Assembly (NCBI GenBank): GCA_029891345.1
Contig: CM057009.1
Coordinates: 228,461,120 to 228,525,119, forward strand
Origin: Dryococelus australis
Taxonomy: Eukaryota > Arthropoda > Insecta > Phasmatodea > Phasmatidae
Reading direction: 5' to 3'
Length of the DNA: 64,000 nucleotides
The notes beneath the pieces were generated by a model, which saw only the letters and a program-made list of their open reading frames with translations, was not told the DNA's origin and ran no database searches. Shown in pieces: positions 46,395 to 58,258 of the stretch. Position 1 is the stretch's first letter. Every line of letters starts with the position of its first letter. A program made the translations under genes and the position numbers.

Positions 46395-48705
46395 TTTTCT
46401 TCTTTTTTTTTACAGGCTATCGGGAAATTTTTAAGGAAAAAAGGAAAATTTTAAGTCATTTTTGGGCTAAAACGTACGATTTTGTTTGAAAAACTATTGC
46501 GAAAGGGGGGGGGGATGGCCGAGCCACTAGCCTGATCTACCAGAATCTGCTAGCTTCTTGAGCCACAGAGCCACTGCCTGAAGCCTGAGTGTGCTGGACA
46601 GAACGAAACCCTACTACTAACTGTCTATAGCCTTCTACTATACCGTAGTCCAAATATAATAATGTGAACTGCAGCGTTTGTTTCGTTGCTGCATGCATCT
46701 CCGACCTGAAACGTCACCTCCCTCGCTCACTTAACACAGCAGTTATGCACAGTAGAAATCGGCATATTTGATAACCATGGCTTTACTGGGCAATCCGACG
46801 GCCATTTTCACGCTTTAGTGCGCCTAAGTGAGGTTAAAACTTTTTTTATTACGCATATCAGTCCAAAATTCCAACTATATCACCTTCCACTGTCTGCATT
46901 CAAACATTTTACATAAAATGTCATTACAACATTTCACGTGGATGGAAGTAGGGCCTCTGCTTCTACATAGCGGTATTCAAGAAACTAAGATTATTGGTTT
47001 TTGTTGCTATCTTAACAAAGCACTAAAATACAAGACAAATAACATTAACACGGAACTTCACGTTTCTCTTGTCGCTTTTACAAAAGGAATGGACAAGTTA
47101 ATCCTCTTGGAATGCCAGCTCGCCAAGAAAAGGGATGCATATTTTATAAGTTTTTAATCGCTTATAGGAGCTGTGGTGTTGTTACTGTCAGACTACTCAC
47201 CTCGCACCACGACAAGCCGAGGTCAAATCTGTATTTTCGTGTGTAGGAAACATGGTGGGTGTTTCTGTTGGCCGGTGGGTAGTGTCGGGGTGCTCCCGAT
47301 ACTCACTTTTCTGTCGCTACTCCATCTCTACCTCTCTTCAACACCATCGGCGCTGAAGACCTGTGTTGTTAAGCGCCGCTTACGTCTCTCTTATGTCACT
47401 GGTGTTAACTTAAAACTGTGTTTCACCTACATACAGTATTCCACATCTATATTGATCGTTTAAAGGATTACATACATTTTTCGTCTCCGTTCTCAATTAA
47501 TGTTAATTTTGTGGCCATCCAATATCATATGTTACTTGCAGATGCCACTTAGGTATGATGTGAAAAACGGGTTTTGTATGTGCCTTACGAAAGGTTCCCT
47601 AACATGTTTTCTACTTGCCTACTGAATTATGGTTATGTTCAGAACCGCGAGTCTTTGCGGGAGACATTTTTTCTTATGAAACTCGCAAATACTCAGCTTT
47701 GGTTAATCATATAGTCGGTAACACAGAGGCTCCAGTTTCCTTGTAAGTGTTAATATTTCCAGCCCTACAACTTAATGTTTGGTGAGCAAATAAGAACAAA
47801 TAACAAAATTGTTAAAGAGAAAACATATGACGGTAGAAAGTAAATAGTAAATAGGCTTAATAGCATTATACCAGTGTATCATATTTAGTCAAAATATATT
47901 TTTGTTCAACTAATCTATAGGTGTAGCTACGAATAACTACATTATTAAAAACAATATCAGCAGGTTTGCACTCTTACTTTGCTCTCAAAGATATTTTTGA
48001 ACGAACAAACAATTATGTCAATTTTATTTCTAAAGAGGGAATTATTTTAAGTAAATAAACCAAGCAAACAAATTTTTTTTAAGAATGTGTGCCTAGTGCC
48101 GAGACAAAACGTACTTGCAATAAGTTGGTTTCCCCCATTCAACCGCTACATAGTCCGCCTGGCTGTGTGACGTTCCCACTGCTTGCAACTCGCACTACTG
48201 CTCGCTCAAGACATCGTGGCCCTTGAGCTCCCTCGCCCTTCAGTAATGGGATGGACACGGAAGGATGCTGCATCGGAATGAAAATACTAACGGCACGGTT
48301 AACTATACTTGTTACTAAAAGGATTTTCTAAGGTATGATTTGGATGAATTCACACTAAAGACATTGAAACCGATCACGCCAAACGAAGCTGTCCAAATGT
48401 AAACACATATTCAGCATTACCGTTTAAGTGTATGGGTGTAAGCTCAGTATACGAAAAAGGTTTACGATGTAAATACACGACAAGGAACTAGAAGCTAAAT
48501 ATATTTTTAATTTAATGTTTGTTAATCAGAAAATGTTACAAATATTGTATGAAATAGGCCTAATTTTAATGTTGTTTCAGAGTTACGTTTCTGAAGGAAA
48601 GACTTCACACTTGTTCAGTGCCTTACACATAGAGACGATGACGCATGTGATGCGCCTGCCTGGGCCGTCCTCAGCGTCTCGCCCTTATGGACAAAATATG
48701 TCCTA
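46395..48705. other. Unassigned DNA, no gene recognised
   Basis: Two plus frames of 109 and 96 codons (46828-47157, 47173-47463) lie side by side in a slightly GC-richer part. They show no domain or motif that I recognise, and flanking splice signals are not convincing. Confidence 0.45.
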
Positions 48706-48973
48706 GTAGGCGGAAAGATTGATGAGCGAATGAAGAGGTTTTGGCAGCTCTTACACCGAGATTTGAGAGCCCCTGAGGGTAAAGTGAGATATATGGAACA
48801 CCGCCGGAATGCAAGGGTGGGGGAAATGGGGGATCAGTGAGAAAACCCCCCGACCAGCGGCATCGTCAAACACGATTCCCACAGTGAAAATCCAGGGGCG
48901 ACCTTGCCGGGAATCGAATACAGTTAGTAATGGTGGGAGGAGAGTTGTCTAACAACTACACCACTGCGGCCCC
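48706..48973 (-). mobile_element. tRNA-derived SINE
   Basis: On the minus strand it starts at 48973 with GGGGCCGCAGTGGTGTAGTT (box A) and has ATTCGATTCCCGG (box B) about 40 bp on. A C/G-rich body and a tail containing GGCAGCTCTTAC-type complement follow. It lacks a poly(A) tail. Short tail fragments of the same family occur at 21745-21810 and 27638-27668. It differs from the SINE inside the inverted arms. Confidence 0.75.
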
Positions 48974-49499
48974 AGGAATACTTAATGTTCACTGTTGGAT
49001 TTTAGTGGTTATGTATTTTATACACAATGACGTCGTAACAGCAAACTTGTACTTACATGCTAAAACCAAGTGTTTTACATATATTAATATAAGGTCGGTA
49101 GCAAACTGGATACAGGACGGCTTGGAGAACTGGGACATTGTAGCACTCACTTAAATAACTCGGAACGTAAAAGCATTAAACTTGAAATTATGTTACAAAA
49201 AGCTTGCAAGCACTTGCATTTACTTCTCCAAATAACTTCGCATTCAATAGTATCACACTCAGTGGCACTGGAAGATGTGTCCATAGGTTATGATGTCATA
49301 ACTGCTGCCAGACAATTAACAACACACACATCACAATTTTTTTAGTGCTTATATATAAAGCAAACATCTGGAGTACAAGGTGAAATCCCCGTAGTTTCAG
49401 ACGAGTCTACAAGAGTCGTATGTTGAAATCCCTCACAGCGTTCACTCCAGCTAAATATGTCACATGGGTTTATATATCCCAGTGCGTAGTCAGTCCAGT

Positions 49500-50350
49500 C
49501 GCCAACTATTCTTCTTTCAAAATTTTACCTGATTCGGCAGTATGGCGAGGGAGTCCCCACTTGTCGGTAGCTCGCTGTTTGGTCTGACATTATAAATATG
49601 GCATCTTTCATTCTTGTAGCATTGAAGAATTTCTTCGTGGAGACTATCGTAGAAATTAAGGTATCCTCTCATGTGAAATGTACAATTACACACTTGCACT
49701 TGCTCAAACTAACATAGTGGTTTGTAGACAACGCTGCTGTATCCAATAAGGCCACTCGTGTAGGGGTCCAAGTCTTATGGCCTGAATGATACATAGTAAT
49801 ACAGATGAAACATTTTGGCTGCTTTTGAACATCTCTGTAGCAGGCGACGATAAAGAATGACGATGGCGATCTTCACATCTCCATTGCCAGGAATATTTCA
49901 CATTTTAGAGGCGAGAACATCATCTGTTATGTTGTTTTCCCTCGATTCAAAGTCACGGTGTGATGTTTTCCTTCACAGTGCTCCGCGCATCTTGTAATAT
50001 TGTGGTCGCCAGGTCTCTTGAGTTCGTAGCTAATTCTATGCGTAAACCACACTTGATGTAATTTAATTGTTTCTCGTCAGCTTGTGTTATTAAGCAGTTT
50101 ATAGGAGTTAATAGAAGTAAGTAGTATACCATCTTGACGCAAGTAGACACTGGACAATTGAAGAGTCAGTAATGTACTGGAATTAAAGTCATACACTTAC
50201 CTTCGTTATTAGAGCACATGCAATGTTCGAGGCCATTGCACGAGTCTACTTGTTCTCTCAAGCCAAGTTGCTTAAAATGATCTTTAAGATAACCAATAGT
50301 TACGTCTTCATATTTGCCAATATCGATCGGATTACAAATTACACACATAG
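49500..50350 (-). other. Possible remnant of a small spliced gene (unrecognised)
   Basis: A minus-strand frame starts with ATG at 50348 (MCVICNPIDIGKYED) and runs to a strong donor-like GAAG/GTAAGTG at about 50200. A pyrimidine-poor acceptor-like TTGTCCAG follows near 50155, opening a frame with a hydrophobic stretch (VYYLLLLTPINCLI) at 49953-50150. Further Cys-containing frames lie at 49704-49901 and 49517-49699. No family recognised. Splicing is inferred only from short motifs, and chance is a serious alternative. Confidence 0.25.
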
Positions 50351-51424
50351 TTACATGCGTGCAGGAAGGCTGCTAGTAATATACAAAAAAAATTCTTTTC
50401 CATTTTTCATTACGAAAATTCTAAAACATGGCTCTTTTCCCATTTGCACCAGGTTTTATTCCCCCATACTTCAAGTACAGATCGAAATGTTTGAGAGCCA
50501 TTATGTCTGTTTTATTAATTAGCTGTATGTAGCGTTTTAGCAAGTGATATAAGAAATTACCACTTAAAATACACGTGACTCTCTCTCCATATGGAGTATT
50601 GATTTTTTGAAATTCTGAAGACTTGAATATAATGCATATTTACAAATCTCCCAATTTTTTATGCTGCATGCTAACACAATTCAGTTTTTTTTAATGTCCG
50701 TCCATGGTACTATGTCCGCGTAGGAAGACCTCAAGTTCCAAACTAAGAATGGCGACTTCGATTTTCTGTGGTTTTTATACTACTGCTAGGACACGTAACA
50801 AAAAAACTCTTGGCGAATGGTGTGGCAGTATTTTGTTCCCCCACCCTTACACAGAATCCGTTGTCTCCACATTCCATAGCCCACCTTTGTAGCAAGAGCA
50901 CGTTCAGGCGCAAGCACAACCAGTGTTGTATGTATTCACTACAATTGTAATTATTATAAGTGTAATGTACTTTTAATTTTCTAAGAAATGGGCACTCGTA
51001 CTTGGTTTGCAATGTATGTTTCACTACATTAAATTTTCAACCATGGTTTTTGTTCTGATCCAGAAACAAACACACACCCATCTGTTTCTACACTTAGCAA
51101 TTCTATGAGTACCTTGTTTAATTTTTCAAATTTTATGTCGCCATCTGGCCATGCCAGACCATGGTAGTGTTTTGTTAACCATGGGCTAGTGAATTAATTT
51201 TTTCATATAATAAACACCAGGGAAAAGGAGGCAAGAATTTGCATGACCTTGTGCTAGCATCGCTATATGCTATGCTAATTTATTTATTATAAACCCTATT
51301 TGAGAGTAGAATCCGTGTACGCTGATGAACATGTTGACGCCCAAACATTAATTAAATGAATGATGAACTTACATTAGAATTATAACACCCTAGTCTCGTA
51401 AATTATAGGTAACCACGTTGTTAT

Positions 51425-52130
51425 ACCTGGGTATCCGCTGGAAAATGTTTGGTCGTGTTCAATTCTATACACCAATCTATTACACCGATGTCAACTCTAT
51501 CGTCTTACTTACTCACGTCAAAAACTATTAGAGGTACTGTGTTCACAAAATCACCCAGTACTAAAGTTGGCAACATAATTTGACCATAGAATGATTAAGA
51601 CATTCAGAGTATATTTGGAATGGTAACATAAACATTCCATTCGTAAAACCGACATTTAAATTTCCGTACCGTAAACTTTCCGATATTAAGAATATTTTAA
51701 CATTTTTAATTTTCACATGATGAAATGTGGAACTGTCTGCCTTCAAGAAATTTAGTTTTCGCGCCTGAAATTCTACGATAGTGAATCTGGGTTTTTCAGT
51801 CGCAAAACTTGACTTTACATTCCAATTTATGTTTAGAGCCCTCGTTAGGTCCAGGTATAATTTTTGCCAGATTCCACGTGTATAAATATCATCCAGTTCG
51901 TAGCTGCCTGTAAGAAAAAGAAAAATTATTTCGCCAGTAACACCATCGAGGTTACATACCTGAAAGGACCATCGGTAAGATCTACGTTCGGAACAGAAAA
52001 ATACGTTCGAATGTCTGTTAGGACAAGAGACCAGATGCCGTTTAGCTACAATGGTGGAAAATGTGCGAAAGGAACTGTAAATACAAGTGCTCGCAATTCG
52101 AATAACTTGGAAGTAGCTCACTTTGTAGTT
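51425..52130 (-). pseudogene. Polinton-type major capsid protein, C-terminal part
   Basis: The minus-strand frame within 51561-52166 contains EKPRFTIVEFQARK, then TFHHVKIKNVKIFLI and YGNLNVGF, the conserved C-terminal block of double-jelly-roll capsid proteins of this element group. After a frameshift near 51570 the end continues (51425-51560) with TVPLIVFDVSK and IELNTTKHFPADT, the expected last strand, with one stop. The N-terminal two thirds of the protein are not found upstream. The plus frame at 51864-52292 is the antisense shadow. Confidence 0.75.
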
Positions 52131-52314
52131 ATAAATAATTTTCACACTGCCCAAATATTTTCTCAATTTCGAAGGTGTGTGCAGATTGCCAAAGCTATCA
52201 AAATATTAAAGAGTGTTTCTATGCTTTTCGTAAGCTGTCCAGTATGTTCCAGGTCTTTTACTAGTGTCCAAATTTATGACGGCACATTCTGAAAGCTGAG
52301 GACTATACGGTAAT

Positions 52315-53110
52315 CTATAATGCATGAATACGCCGTGAAAATTTGGAATTTTTTATTTTGCGAGCAATCTTTATTACGTCTATGTTAGCGAGAGGATGTT
52401 TAGGAAAATATTTTAAGATTGTCTCTTTTTTCCCCTTTCGATGGTTCTTTCTCTTCCTTCTGCCTCTGCCTACATGATATGGCCTTAAATACAAACATTG
52501 TCCATTTTTTTTTACTCCTAGCAAGTGTTTCCATTGCCTGATTGCGTTTAATTGCCTCTGTCAATTGCTTATGTTGGTTTTTTGATTTATTATATTCTAG
52601 CACAAAAACATTAACACTGCCGATAAGTCCACCCAAAGCTCCCAGCATGGGTAATAGTATAATAATTATTCCACCTAGTTTCACACCATTACATGTCTTT
52701 CTCGGGGTATTCCTATTTTTTTCTTCCTGCCAAACTGCATACCCAGACCTCGTTTTACTTCAAATTTGATTATTTTTTAAACTTCCAAAGCAGCCAACCG
52801 TTCACAAAACTTTGATCGCCTCGATTTAGCAATATTCTTGTCTTTATGAGCAAGAATTAAATCTGCCATGTGTATGTCTTCCGATTTATCACTACTAGAT
52901 TATGTATGCTATATCGCATTCTCGGCAAGCCGAATCTGATTTGTTTATTCCCTAATCTTTATGTGTCAAGCGTTTAGCTTATTTCGTGCCAGGGCCACAG
53001 AAGTTGTAACCAGGCAGATGAGCTTCGAAAGGCAGGTTATTTATGATATTGTTTATCAAGCTGCGTCCATTCTTGATGTTACCGCTATGAGGCATCACAT
53101 CAGTCTGATG
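52315..53110 (-). pseudogene. Polinton-type virion protein with PLA2-like and pX-like parts
   Basis: Minus strand, three frames. N-terminal (52880-53075): INNLPFEAHLPGYNFCGPGT, the calcium-loop signature of parvovirus/adintovirus-type phospholipase A2, then ACRECDIAY, where the catalytic His of the His-Asp pair is Cys; stops interrupt. Middle (52400-52684): hydrophobic Gly-rich LLPMLGALGGLIGSVN with a following KRNQAMETLA helix. C-terminal (52315-52524, another frame): QCLYLRPYHVGRGRRKRKN and NIDVIKIARKIKNSKFSRR. The order matches single virion proteins known in this group. PLA2 activity would help endosome exit; it is lost here. Confidence 0.75.
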
Positions 53111-53195
53111 TTAATTACCTTCCACATCGCTACTTAATACACAACAGCTCATACATGTTGCTGCTTTTGCATAAGCTAAAATTGTTGCATGCCAC

Positions 53196-53198
<3 letters not shown>

Positions 53199-53251
<53 letters not shown>
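53199..53251. repeat. AT microsatellite
   Basis: An uninterrupted TA run of about 52 bp between the minus-strand virion genes and the plus-strand ATPase of the Polinton remnant. Confidence 0.95.
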
Positions 53252-53253
<2 letters not shown>

Positions 53254-53319
53254 ACTACTCTTATGTACTTTGTATCACTGTTGTGGAGATCGTTAGACAA
53301 GATGTTAGCCTCCCTGTAA

Positions 53320-53968
53320 CATTATACCTGGGGATGAAGTCATTACTCGCGAATATCGACATGGTGTCTTGTTGCCTAATACAGTGAAAGGGTTCATTTG
53401 TGGCCCATCCGGGTGTGGAAAACATGTGCTTGCTAAGCTTACTAGAAGAACCTAGTGGTCTTTGCTTCGAAAATGTATACCTATATTCCAAATCTTTTGA
53501 TACCAGCTCAAATACCAGCATCTAGCACTAATTTTTTTGCCATTAATAAACTGAATTATTATATTTACAGTGATTTTGAAGCTGTCGTTCCTCTGTGCGA
53601 AGCATTGCAAAACTCTGTCTTTATTTTTGATGATGTTGCCTGCGAGAAGAAAAAGTGTAGTTTAGAATATTTTTGCATGGGGAGACATGCGGGCTTAGAT
53701 ACCGCTTATCTTTTTCAGACTAATCTGCGCATTTCAAAGCAGTTGCTGCGCAACAATGCAAATGAATTGGTTTTGTTTCGAATGGATGACTTAAACTTGT
53801 GCCACGCTTCTTAAGATCTTATAAACACCGACAGGACATTAAAAAATTTAAGGACATTGTGCATTCTGTTGCGCGAGCCACATGGATTTTTCATGGTCAT
53901 CAAAGATATTCCCTTAGTCAAAGGCAGCTACAGAGACGGCTTTGTCAGTTCATTGAAATATACCAATA
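53320..53968 (+). pseudogene. Polinton-type FtsK/HerA packaging ATPase
   Basis: The Walker A motif GPSGCGKH is at 53402-53425 (last residue normally T or S). After a frame change comes the frame to 53814, with Walker B VFIFDDVACEKK (about 53615-53655), then FCMGRHAGLDTAYLFQTNLR and NNANELVLFRMDDLN, the sensor-like part. A further frame change leads to NTDRTL and GFFMVIKD at 53825-53910. It drives genome packaging in related viruses (family knowledge). At least two frameshifts and the Walker A change make it inactive. Confidence 0.88.
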
Positions 53969-53970
53969 AG

Positions 53971-54330
53971 AGATGAGTTATGTTATTTCAAAATTTGGCG
54001 GCGACGGGTTGAATCATAGTGGGCAAGAAAAGATGGGAACTGAGATGTGGGCAGAAAAAGTATTTAAAATGTTGCAGATCACAAACTTGATGGCGACATA
54101 GTCAACAAGACGTATGTTCAGAACGCAAATAACGAAACACTTCAAATTCCGTCTACTATGGTGGGCGCAATATCCACTAAATTAAACACGGTCCATGTAG
54201 ACATTGCTAATTTGCTGAAAAGGAAAATCGAGATTATGGAAAACAATTTAATATACAAAATTAAAGACGCATTAATTTCACATCTTGTTAAATTAGAAGA
54301 CGCTGTAAAAAAAAATTCTACCTGCTCCAG
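53971..54330 (+). pseudogene. Polinton-region fibre/collar-like protein
   Basis: It starts MSYVISKFGGDGLNHSG at about 53972. The continuation in another frame has NVADHKLDGDIVNKTYVQN (about 54070-54125), resembling the D-A-V-N-K-x-Y-V-D repeat found in tail- and fibre-like proteins. A lysine-rich helical segment (KRKIEIMENN, LVKLEDAVKKN) follows up to 54320. One frameshift near 54050. The role as a capsid appendage is inferred from position and motif. Confidence 0.55.
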
Positions 54331-54466
54331 CCTTGAACTCGCGTCCAATGCATGCGCAACTGGCCTCGAACCCAAAATCTGCTGTTGCCGAAGCCTAATT
54401 TGCAACGTTCGCCTGCATTTAAGCATAGTCTGCTTACAATATAGTTTCAGTGTGGATCGTTAAATC

Positions 54467-54736
54467 ATGGATAACAGCTACATAGTGGTACGTGTAAGTA
54501 CCGATGAAATAGGAAATTTACTGGACGTGAAGCTCGTACAATTGGAGGATGCAATTATATAGCCAAATTAACCGCTGCTCTCGCCGACATAACTTATAAC
54601 GATGCATCGTGGAAGCACCGTGCACATGTATGTAATGCAATAGATAATAATTGGGAACTTATTAGTAATAAGTTGGACAAGTATTGGCATAAAGTTACTG
54701 ACGAGTTGGCTGCGCGAGGTTTCGAATCCACATAGC
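54467..54736 (+). pseudogene. Small Polinton-region gene, function unknown
   Basis: Begins MDNSYIVVRVSTDEIGNLLD at 54467 and stops after 31 codons. A second frame continues with KLTAALADITYNDASWKHRA and a helical C-terminus to a stop at 54736. The overlap suggests one frameshifted gene of about 85-90 residues. No family recognised. Confidence 0.4.
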
Positions 54737-54778
54737 TGCAATAGTATGTGCAGTATATACTAACAGTGTACTTACAGT

Positions 54779-55030
54779 TTAAATGCGCACCACGATGGCA
54801 GATGCCATGAATGAATTACAGTGCATCGTATAAAATGTGTGTGCAAAATATCTAGATGCTAAGTGGTCTCGTCTAGAACGAGACACTACGTTAAAGACAG
54901 TGTTTCGATACACTACCTCAAGGCTAGAAAATTTAAAATTGAAATTAAGAAAGAACCCAGGACTAAAAGAAAGCATAAAATACTATCGGAAAATTAACAA
55001 GATGAAGTTGATCTGTCATCATATTTGAAA
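54779..55030 (+). pseudogene. Small Polinton-region frame A, function unknown
   Basis: MRTTMADAMNELQCIV from 54783 ends in a stop, then a basic frame continues (AKYLDAKWSRLERD, LKLKLRKNPGLKESIKYYRK). The basic, helical composition could suit a nucleic-acid or core protein, but I do not recognise it. It sits between the fibre-like gene and the integrase. Confidence 0.35.
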
Positions 55031-55138
55031 TGTAAAAATTCTAATACTCGAAGCACAAACATTCGCAGTAATTGTTTTTTTTTTTTACACTACTCGGTTT
55101 AACGACGGGACTCTTGGTGTGCAGAAACGTAGTACAAA

Positions 55139-55339
55139 ATGGTAAACGGTAAACAAGATTTTTTTTCCCTGCCTAACGATGTGAAACAAGTCGGTAACGC
55201 AGAAATGCGAGCTGCAAAGGGGCTATGCGAATTAATTTTTATATGCAATACTCCTGAATATTCTCGCGAATCGCTACATCAGTATCGGCGTCTGCTCAAA
55301 GTTACGTGCACGCTTAGAAAACATATATACAAACAGTAA
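55139..55339 (+). pseudogene. Small Polinton-region frame B, function unknown
   Basis: 66 codons starting MVNGKQDFFSLPNDVKQV and ending in a basic KHIYKQ. It lies directly upstream of the decayed DNA leading into the integrase. No motif recognised; kept because it shares orientation and context with the Polinton genes. Confidence 0.35.
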
Positions 55340-55597
55340 CAAAAGGAACGACAAATCTCACTCGAAATTTTCCATTATCTCGGAACTGTTTTCAGACGTA
55401 GGACTATCAACTGGTTATGGTCTGAAAATCAAGTAAATAGAAGATAAACGTAAACCAGAATATATTGATTATAATGATGTTAGTGAGCTTGTGCAAAGAT
55501 TACCACTGTTAATCGTTTCACAAGGAGCGGGAAATATAACTCATACCAATCAAATTACAAATGTTTTTGAAGAATTACGACATGGGAGGTTCATAAG

Positions 55598-56465
55598 ATG
55601 AGTCGCGCGCAAATTGCAAAGAAACTCCACAAACCTGTCAGGCATAATTTTCCTAGGCAGTTAGTAAGTGTCTTTGGTTTTCGTGATTTATACCATGCTG
55701 ACTTAATTGAAATGATACAATATGAAAGAGTGAACAGAGGTTTTAAATAGGCCTACATGTTAAGAGTAGTAGATGCATACAGTAAATACCCATAGGTAAC
55801 TCCGGTCTAAACAATTCTGCTAAGTGCATAACTGCTGTCCTATGCGACGAAGGACCTCCGGAAAATTTACAATCGGACTTCTCTTTAGAATGCTATAATA
55901 TTAAATTCCGTGCCTTGATGGAGAAATATAAAATAAATCTTTATTCGACTTACAGTGGTAAAAAGCAGTTTACGTAGGGAGATTCAATGATGTGGAAAAT
56001 CTTCACCCTGCAAGGATCTTATAAATGGCTACCATTATTGCCAAAACAGACTTATCTGCTTTAACAATCAAGAACCCTGTCGATATGACAGACAATTCGC
56101 TCTTTCTAACTGTATTGAAAAATGAAAAAAAAAAAAAAACTGGACATGTATAAATTGAAAGTGCGCACGGGAAATTACGTACGTATATCCAGAGTGAAAG
56201 GCAATTTTGAGGAGGGATTTGAATCTGGCTGGACAAACAAAATAATCAAAGTTATAGAAAACACTCTCTATGACATTCAAATGTACTACTTGGAATATCT
56301 AAATTCTCGACTAATTCGCGGCGGGCTATACACTCATTAAATACAAATAACAGAATTCCCTAATCCGTATCTCGTAGGTAAAGTTATTAGTTTCTTGGCA
56401 AGGGTTTCCTAAATCAGTAAACAGCCGGATAGATAACAGTGCCATTGTGGATCAATAATTATGTA
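55598..56465 (+). pseudogene. Polinton-type retroviral-like integrase
   Basis: Starts MSRAQIAKKLHKPVRHNFPR. The catalytic core has DLYHADLIEM (first Asp), a stop, then MLRVVDAYSKYP, a further stop, and PENLQSDFSLECYN (second Asp with its strand). The C-terminal SH3-like part is clearest: YVRISRVKGNFEEGFESGW near 56170-56235 and the IRGGLYTH end at 56315-56337. A last stretch reads PYLVGKVIS (56360-56390), as in the terminal chromodomain-like part. At least three stops. AATAAA at 56515-56520 could be its polyadenylation signal. Confidence 0.85.
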
Positions 56466-58065
56466 ATGCAAAAATATTGGCTCCTTACTTCAAGATATGG
56501 TAGCTGTGATATTAAATAAAGTGTTGTTTAATCAGTGCTCGTGTTGAAAACTTATGTATATTTTATTTTTTAATAAAATATTGCTTAGAAAAATATTTAT
56601 CTTTTACAAAAATCTGTGGTTGTATACTTTTTGCGTACGTACTAGGCCAACATCTGTCCTCCCCCTTAAAGGAGTGGCGCGTCGCCTCAAGTGAAAACAG
56701 GTGTCCCGTCTCCCGAATCTTAAATCTACCTCTTCTACTTGACACAGCTGCGTGGGCCAATGGGACGTTATCTTTCTTGTTAAATTCGTCAGGTATACTG
56801 CTCGCCGATTCATACAGATTTATCTGGAGGTTTTTTTTGGGGGGGGAGGGGGTCTCCTTGTAAAGTTACCGAATGGCTGGTGCTTTTCTCATTCTGAGAA
56901 GCTCTGCACACCACACGTGCTACTGAAGGGGTTTTATTATTGCCCTTTCGGGAGGGCCATTTACCCGCCTCTGGCTGCTGCGCGGGGCAAGGGATAATTT
57001 TTTCTCATCAAATATAAATAACTTCGTTCCATTCACTACCAGTGGGGGTTAACGGCCAACATAGAATAATGTCAGAGGGGCACAATTATTCTCACCTGAC
57101 AAGAACTGCTCCTTGAACATGGGGGATTTTTTATTCTTTAATATATTTTCTTTTGTATGTGGCAATGCAGCTGCCTGGTTAACTGTTGACATTATTGAAC
57201 GGGCAAGACTTTCGGAGCAAAAGAAGCCACACCTCTTATTCTCACCTGGCGAGAGCCATTTTCCTACTGCAATCTACTGCACAGTAATACTGCTAGCACT
57301 TCTGATTTTTACCATTGCTCATTTTTATCATGTATTTTAGTATGAAAAATCGCGTTCGTTAATCAGTTTTTGCATTTGTCTATTCAAAAATAATTGGCAA
57401 GTCAAGATACATTTTTTATATTGAATGCTTTACCATTGACTTCAATTTTCCTTGTAATTGCAAAATGCTGGCACTTTTTAATTGGTCTTAGAAACCACTT
57501 GGAATACATTTTTTTTCATTTCCAAACCAAACCCTACACATATATTGATCAAGGTAAGACACAAATATATAATTAAGAACATTATTTTCATTAACCTGAT
57601 AAAAATAATATATTTCTAACCAAGACAAATATTCTGCTGCTGGGGATAAGAAGAGGGATGCTGCAAGAAGGTTATACACACCTTTATTTTTTAAGAAAAA
57701 GATACTTAAAAAAATCTTGGAAGAGTACTTTTATATACACTCGCATAAGTACACTAAATAAACAATTAATTTCCCTATGATTATATGAAAATCTTCTTAT
57801 TGCATGCCAATGAATATAACAAAAATACTTAAACAGAAAATAAATTTCTATGACTGTGAATAAATCTTTTTGCTGGTATATGCCTCAGATAGAGAAAAAA
57901 TCTCATGAAAAATTCTTATTGCATACCTATCACTATCTGAAAAAATTAATAGATATATATATCTTTAAGTTTTTTCATATATATACATATATTCTTTCAT
58001 CCCAGCATACACACAAGCCTATCACTTCTTTTAAACCCCTTGCTCTGATACATGTCCAGAGGCCT
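56466..58065. other. Unassigned DNA
   Basis: No gene recognised. A short G run lies at about 56838-56850. The plus frame at 57113-57340 has two hydrophobic stretches (FFNIFSFVCG and a C-terminal one), but no other support. The Polinton right end should lie here, but no terminal repeat could be matched by eye. Confidence 0.45.
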
Positions 58066-58258
58066 GCCCTCATAGCTCAGGGGTAGGGTGGCCGACTTGT
58101 AGTCGGAGGATCGCGCGTTCGCACCCCGGCGCCTCCGACGCGGCAGATGCCCAGCTCGATTGTCGCACTGGGAATTCGTCAACAAGTCGGTCTCACTAGA
58201 GCCTTGTCAACGTCAAAAATGCCATAACAACCTCGAAAGGAAGGTTAAAAAAAAAAAA
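58066..58258 (+). mobile_element. tRNA-derived SINE with poly(A) tail
   Basis: The head GCCCTCATAGCTCAGGGGTA carries a good box A. The anticodon arm pairs CCGA (58092-58095) with TCGG (58103-58106) around a 7-base loop CTTGTAG (anticodon TGT, Thr-like). Box B is GCGTTCGCACCCC (58115-58127). The acceptor stem cannot close, and about 110 bp of non-tRNA body follow, ending in 12 A (58247-58258). This is a SINE, not a tRNA gene. It is the best preserved SINE of the window, hence relatively young (inference). Confidence 0.8.

Larger units (their letters stand above)
51425..56465. mobile_element. Decayed Polinton/Maverick (adintovirus-like) element
   Basis: Hallmark genes are recognisable within 5 kb: major capsid C-terminus and PLA2/pX-like virion protein on the minus strand; packaging ATPase, fibre-like protein and retroviral-type integrase on the plus strand. 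Every one is interrupted by stops or frameshifts. No protein-primed polymerase, adenain-like protease or terminal inverted repeats were found nearby, so the element is incomplete; part may have been lost at 51000-51400 or beyond 56465. As an old endogenous copy it cannot make particles. Confidence 0.85.

Noticed and set aside
51864..52292. 142-codon plus-strand frame
   Set aside because: Antisense to the capsid remnant; no recognisable domain of its own.
58066..58140. A tRNA-Thr gene
   Set aside because: Box A, anticodon arm and box B are good, but the acceptor stem does not close and a non-tRNA body with poly(A) follows; called a SINE.
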